From NCBI RefSeq assembly GCF_007833275.1, contig NZ_CP042241.1, forward strand, positions 434,001 through 498,000: a stretch of 64,000 bases of DNA, read 5' to 3'. The DNA is from Salarchaeum sp. JOR-1 (lineage in GTDB: Archaea > Halobacteriota > Halobacteria > Halobacteriales > Halobacteriaceae). Positions 60,579 to 64,000 of this stretch are shown one piece after another (position 1 is the first letter of the stretch; every line of letters starts with the position of its first letter). The notes under the pieces are model-generated. The model was not told the origin of the DNA, searched no databases, and worked only from the letters and a program-made list of their open reading frames with translations. A program made the translations under genes and the position numbers.

Positions 60579-61505
60579 CTAGACGACTCGGTTGACGAAC
60601 TCCTCGTCCGCGTTCGCGTGGAGGACGTTCTGTCGGACGAGGTCGGCGATGTGCTCGTAGTAGTCGCGCTCGGCGGCGGCGACGTGCGGCGTGACGAGCA
60701 CGTCCTCGTAGTCCCAGAGCGGCGAGTCTTGGTCGAGGGGTTCGTCCTCGAACACGTCGAGCGCCGCGCCCGCGAGTTCCCCGGCGTCGAGCGCGTCCAC
60801 GAGCGCGTCCTCCTGCACGACCTCGCCGCGCGCGACGTTCACGAGGTAGGCGTCGTCGCGCATCGCGGCGAACTCGTCGGGGCCGAACAAACCCTCGGTG
60901 TCGTCGGTGAGCGGGCACGCGAGCGCGACGAACCGCGCGTCGGCGATGGCGTCGTGGAGGTCTTGCGGGCCGTACACCTCCCGCGTGTGCGGCGTCTTCA
61001 CCGGCGTGCGGCGAACGCCGGTGACGCGCATCCCGACGCCGTCGGCGCGCCGCGCGATGCCCTGGCCGAGCGCGCCCAGTCCGACGACCGTGAGGCGTTC
61101 GTCGAACAGCGTGAACGGCTCGTCCCACGCGGGGCGGTTCCACTCGTTGTGGTGCTGGGCGTCTCGGAACGTGTGGAGGCGGCGCGCGAGCGCGAGCATC
61201 TGCCCGACCGCGTACTCGCCGACAGACGCGCCGTGAATACCGGAGCTGTTCGTCAACGCGACGCCCGCGTCTGCGAACGCATCGAGCGGGAAGCGGTCGT
61301 AGCCGGCCTGAATCGAGTGCACCCACTCGACGGTGTCGAGGAACGCGTCGCGGTGGAGGAACGTCACGACCGCGTCCACGCCGTCGAGATCGTCGTCGCC
61401 GACGATGGACACGGACGGGTCGACGGATTCGAGCGCGTCCCGCAGGCGTTCCGGCGGGAAGACGATGGAGACGGAGTCGTGGATGCCGAGGTGGTCGACG
61501 TTCAT
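60579..61505 (-). CDS. D-2-hydroxyacid dehydrogenase family protein
   Basis: The 308-residue protein has the NAD-binding LTVVGLGALGQGIARRADGV, catalytic Arg in LVNVARGEVVQEDAL, Glu in ALDVFEDEPLDQDSPLW and His in VLVTPHVAAAERDYY. It reduces a 2-keto acid or oxidises a 2-hydroxy acid; closest in feel to haloarchaeal phosphoglycerate-dehydrogenase-like proteins, but the substrate is open. The start MNVDHLGIHDSV at 61505 was chosen over an Arg-rich longer form. Confidence 0.85.
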   Translation of the reverse strand: MNVDHLGIHDSVSIVFPPERLRDALESVDPSVSIVGDDDLDGVDAVVTFLHRDAFLDTVEWVHSIQAGYDRFPLDAFADAGVALTNSSGIHGASVGEYAVGQMLALARRLHTFRDAQHHNEWNRPAWDEPFTLFDERLTVVGLGALGQGIARRADGVGMRVTGVRRTPVKTPHTREVYGPQDLHDAIADARFVALACPLTDDTEGLFGPDEFAAMRDDAYLVNVARGEVVQEDALVDALDAGELAGAALDVFEDEPLDQDSPLWDYEDVLVTPHVAAAERDYYEHIADLVRQNVLHANADEEFVNRVV

Positions 61506-61646
61506 GCGAATATCTACCGAAGGCTGCCGATTGAACGTTGTGGAACGGGCGACTCGGGGAGAAGGCCTCGTCACAAGGGGCTCGGTGGGGGTAACACCTC
61601 GTCACTGTCGCCCACCCGTGGTTCGGCGTCCCCGAGTATAGGCGTT

Positions 61647-62858
61647 TCACTCCCAGTCCGCGAGCCGTCGGTGGCGCTCGGCAACCCGCTTGATTGCGTC
61701 CCCACGCAGCGCGCCGCCCTCGGTGACGATGGCGTCCACGAGGTCGCGCGGAACGGTCTCGAACAGCGGCGCGGCCACGTCGAGGTCGGCGTCGCCGTCG
61801 TAGACGAGCGCATGCTCGCTCTCCTCGGTGGGGTGGGCGCGTTCGGGCGCGACCTTGTCGCGGGCGCAAACGGCATCGAGGGGGACGTCGGCGCGGGCGG
61901 CGGCGAGCGCGAGCGGATAGGTTCCGGTCTTGTTCACGAGGCCGCCGTCGGACTGAACGGCGTCGGCGCCGACGAGCACGCGGTCGGCGTCGGCGAGCAG
62001 ACCGGGCGCGGCGGCGTCCGTGGTGAGCGTCACGTCGCAGTCGTCCGCGAGCGATTCGGCGACCTGAACGCCCTCGAGCTCGGGCCGGGATTCGGCGACG
62101 ACGACGCGGTCGGGGTCGCCGGTTTCGAGCGCCCGCTGAACCGTGCGCGAGCGCGAGAGCGTGACGACCGTCTCCCCCGTGATACGGTCGGCTGCGCGGG
62201 CGGCAGCGTCCTCGTCCGCCACGGCCGCGTCGTCGATGACTGCCTGAATCGCGTCGGGGAATCCGTCGAAGTCATCGGTCGCCATCGCGCGGTTCACGCG
62301 GTTCGCGACGACGACCATGTCGCGGGCGTCCCGGAGATCGCAGGCGAGCGCGACGAGGGCGTCCCGTCTGGCGGCGTCGATGGCGGCGTCGCGGAGGACT
62401 TCGAGCGCGCGGAGGGAGAGCCACGCGGAGCCGTGCTCGCGGTCCTCGCGGACGGTCTCGACGGTCGGCGCGACGCGCCGGTACGACGTCCAGAGGTCGG
62501 GAACTGTCTCGCGGCGGCGTATCTCGACTGGGTTCACCCACTCCCAGTCGGTCGTCTCCTCGTTCGGCGTCACCTGGCGGCGTTCGCAGTCGAAGAGCGA
62601 GGGGTGGACTGTCCAGCGGGTGCCGCGGTCGGTGTCGTCGACCGAAAACGGGTCGCCGCGGCGGACGAGCGTGCAGGCGTCGCGGAGGCCGGTCTCCTCC
62701 TCGATTTCGACCCACGCCTGTTCGTCCGGGGCGCCTTCGGCGTGTCCGGCGACCATCCCCCACCGGCCGGTGTATGAGCCGACGGCGTCGCTGCGTCGGA
62801 GGAGGAGCACGCGGCCGCGGTGGCGGAGGACGCACGTGACGACGTGGACTTCGTCCAT
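61647..62858 (-). CDS. Nudix domain fused to an eIF2B-like (ribose-1,5-bisphosphate isomerase-type) domain
   Basis: In this 403-residue protein residues 1-150 form a Nudix domain (HVVTCVLRHRGRVLLLRRSD, Nudix box ending VEIEEETGL with the usual Arg replaced by Val) and the rest an eIF2B alpha/R15P isomerase-like domain (VVVAESRPELEGVQVAESLA, VLVGADAVQSDGGLVNKTGT). The isomerase nucleophile Cys is not found; its region reads TLSRSRTVQRAL. It may sense or remodel a phosphorylated sugar or nucleotide. The fusion is known in haloarchaea but its task is not. Confidence 0.8.
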   Translation of the reverse strand: MDEVHVVTCVLRHRGRVLLLRRSDAVGSYTGRWGMVAGHAEGAPDEQAWVEIEEETGLRDACTLVRRGDPFSVDDTDRGTRWTVHPSLFDCERRQVTPNEETTDWEWVNPVEIRRRETVPDLWTSYRRVAPTVETVREDREHGSAWLSLRALEVLRDAAIDAARRDALVALACDLRDARDMVVVANRVNRAMATDDFDGFPDAIQAVIDDAAVADEDAAARAADRITGETVVTLSRSRTVQRALETGDPDRVVVAESRPELEGVQVAESLADDCDVTLTTDAAAPGLLADADRVLVGADAVQSDGGLVNKTGTYPLALAAARADVPLDAVCARDKVAPERAHPTEESEHALVYDGDADLDVAAPLFETVPRDLVDAIVTEGGALRGDAIKRVAERHRRLADWE

Positions 62859-62947
62859 ATCGAGGCCTGGGGCGCGGGACACATAGGCGGTGAGGCCGAG
62901 ATGTCCGGTACCGCCGTCTCTTTCACGCGACGGCGAGCAGTGGGAGT

Positions 62948-63709
62948 ATGGAAGCGTTCGCAGTGCCCGGCCTCCCCGAAATCGAGGCGGGCGACGACCT
63001 CGCGGCGCTCGTCGCGGACCGCGTGAGCGTCCGCGAGGACGACGTGGTGTGCGTGGCGAGCACGGTGGTGTCGAAGGCGGAGGGACGGACGGCGTCGCTC
63101 TCTGACTACGCGGCGGGGCCGCGGGCGCGTGAAGTCGCGTCGCGGCTCGAATCCGTCACGGGCGAGGAGAAAGACCCGCGGTTCGCGCAGGCCGTCTTGG
63201 AGGAGTCCACGGACGTTCTGATGGAGTCGCCGTTCCTCCTGACGGAGACGCGGTTCGGGCACGTCGGCGTGAACGCGGGCATCGACCGGTCGAACACGGG
63301 CGGCGACGACCTCCTCCTCCTGCCGAAACGACCCACCGAGAGCGCGGAGCGGATCCGAGCGGGACTGCCAGTGGACTGTCCGGTGCTCGTGACCGACACG
63401 TCGGGGCGGCCGTTCCGGCACGGCCAGCGCGGCGTCACCCTCGGCTGGGCGGGGATGCCGGCGTCCCGGGACTGGCGGGGCGAGTCGGACAGGGACGGCC
63501 ACGAGCTCGAAGTGACGGTGGAGAGCGTGGTGGACGAACTCGCGGCGGCGGCGAACCTCGTCTCCGGCGAGGGCGACGGCGGCACGCCGGTCGTGGTGGT
63601 TCGGGAGTTCGAGTTCGGCGACCACGACGGTTCGCAGGAGCTCTACCGCGAGGTGTCGGGAGACTTCGTGCGGCAGGCGCTCCGGGGGTGGTCGTATGAA
63701 GGGCGTTGA
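62948..63709 (+). CDS. cofE: Coenzyme F420-0:L-glutamate ligase
   Basis: The 253-residue protein has AVPGLPEIEAGDDLAALVAD, DVVCVASTVVSKAEGR, the metal and GTP sites ETRFGHVGVNAGIDRSN and TDTSGRPFRHGQRGVTLGWA, the CofE core that adds glutamate residues to F420-0 with GTP. It overlaps the mer start by 14 bases, so F420 maturation and an F420-using enzyme are cotranslated. Confidence 0.93.
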   Translation: MEAFAVPGLPEIEAGDDLAALVADRVSVREDDVVCVASTVVSKAEGRTASLSDYAAGPRAREVASRLESVTGEEKDPRFAQAVLEESTDVLMESPFLLTETRFGHVGVNAGIDRSNTGGDDLLLLPKRPTESAERIRAGLPVDCPVLVTDTSGRPFRHGQRGVTLGWAGMPASRDWRGESDRDGHELEVTVESVVDELAAAANLVSGEGDGGTPVVVVREFEFGDHDGSQELYREVSGDFVRQALRGWSYEGR

Positions 63710-64000
63710 GCTCACGCCAGAGGTTCCGGTGCGTGAGGTCGCGTCGTTGGCGGCGCGGGCGGAGGACGCGGGGTTCGACGCGGTGTTCGCGTCCTCGCAC
63801 TACAACAACCGCGACCCGTTTCAGGCGCTCGCGCTCGCGGCGGACGCGACGGAGTCGGTTCGCGTGGGTCCGGGTGTCGCGAACCCGTACGAGACGCATC
63901 CGGTGACGCTGGCGTCGAAGGCGGCGACGCTGGACGAGCTGAGCGGCGGGCGCGCGGTGTTCGGGGTCGGCGCGGGCGACGCCTCGACGCTGCGGAACCT
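63696..64000 (+). CDS. mer: 5,10-methylenetetrahydromethanopterin reductase-like LLM protein (partial)
   Basis: The first ~101 codons read MKGVELTPEVPVREVASLAA, then DAVFASSHYNNRDPFQALAL and PYETHPVTLASKAATLDELS with GRAVFGVGAGDASTL, the F420-dependent Mer pattern. In haloarchaea, which use tetrahydrofolate, it presumably reduces methylene-THF. The gene runs off the right edge. Confidence 0.88.
   Translation, partial: MKGVELTPEVPVREVASLAARAEDAGFDAVFASSHYNNRDPFQALALAADATESVRVGPGVANPYETHPVTLASKAATLDELSGGRAVFGVGAGDASTLRN

Overview
The window is a gene-dense, high-GC stretch of a haloarchaeal (class Halobacteria) chromosome. The evidence is the split RNA polymerase B subunit (rpoB'' then rpoB') with rpoH, strongly acidic proteins, archaeal tRNAs, archaeosortase A, L10e, Sec61-beta, ABCE1/RLI, a type II GAPDH, F420 enzymes (cofE, mer, npdG, several LLM proteins) and several haloarchaea-only small zinc-finger families. 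Many genes have a TATA-like box 25-35 bases before the start codon, which fits leaderless transcription. There is no rRNA, CRISPR array, complete insertion sequence or prophage, so this reads as core chromosome with a few accessory patches.

Layout: 1-2651 rpoB'/rpoB''/rpoH (minus); tRNA-Asp; 2983-5834 a PD-(D/E)XK endonuclease-like protein, archaeosortase A, a HerA-like ATPase and a membrane-anchored protein; 5831-8829 three methyltransferases including pcm, plus a zinc-finger protein; 8963-14135 an aminopeptidase-like protein, GAPDH, Hsp20, two ATP-grasp enzymes and L10e; 14514-21277 an LLM monooxygenase, a DUF87 ATPase, cold shock protein, MATE exporter, crotonase, alpha/beta hydrolase and DoxX protein; tRNA-Phe and tRNA-Val; 21801-32881 DUF192, an ABC exporter, an F420 oxidoreductase, two peptidases, a PIN-ATPase-KH protein, an orphan ABC ATPase, a SAM-hydrolase family protein and tatA.

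The most unusual region is 32945-41442. A minus-strand operon of two membrane-anchored winged-helix proteins and a Cys-containing membrane protein faces a plus-strand cluster of four secreted proteins. Two of these (35173-35991, 36096-37526) have clear TasA/camelysin-type, SipW-dependent signals preceded by twin arginines; the second also carries a von Willebrand A domain with an intact MIDAS. They are followed by a Ser-His signal peptidase of the SipW/ER type and a mucin-like Asn-Asp-Thr repeat protein with the same type of signal. I read this as a dedicated surface-fibre or matrix assembly locus.

Region 41511-49364 holds a DUF4397 lipoprotein, an EMC6-like protein, and then ABCE1/RLI, a Vms1-like peptidyl-tRNA hydrolase and HflX in one direction, a compact ribosome recycling and rescue neighbourhood. 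Region 49495-64000 holds OsmC, F420H2:NADP oxidoreductase, ThiD-ThiN and Thi4, thioredoxin, Sec61-beta, PdxT, a bifunctional nuclease, HisE, NOG1, two DUF389 proteins, SIMPL, EngB, a hydroxyacid dehydrogenase, a Nudix-eIF2B-like fusion, CofE and the start of Mer.

Non-coding structure includes a family of intergenic elements (14136, 47165 minus, 60308, with a short related box at 5349). Each begins right after a stop codon with a T-run, carries GC hairpins and ends in a shared box. There is also a 47-bp tandem repeat that rewrote the C-terminus of one gene, an 82-bp duplication of the hisE 3' end, and a T-arm-like hairpin repeated in the spacers of the fibre cluster.
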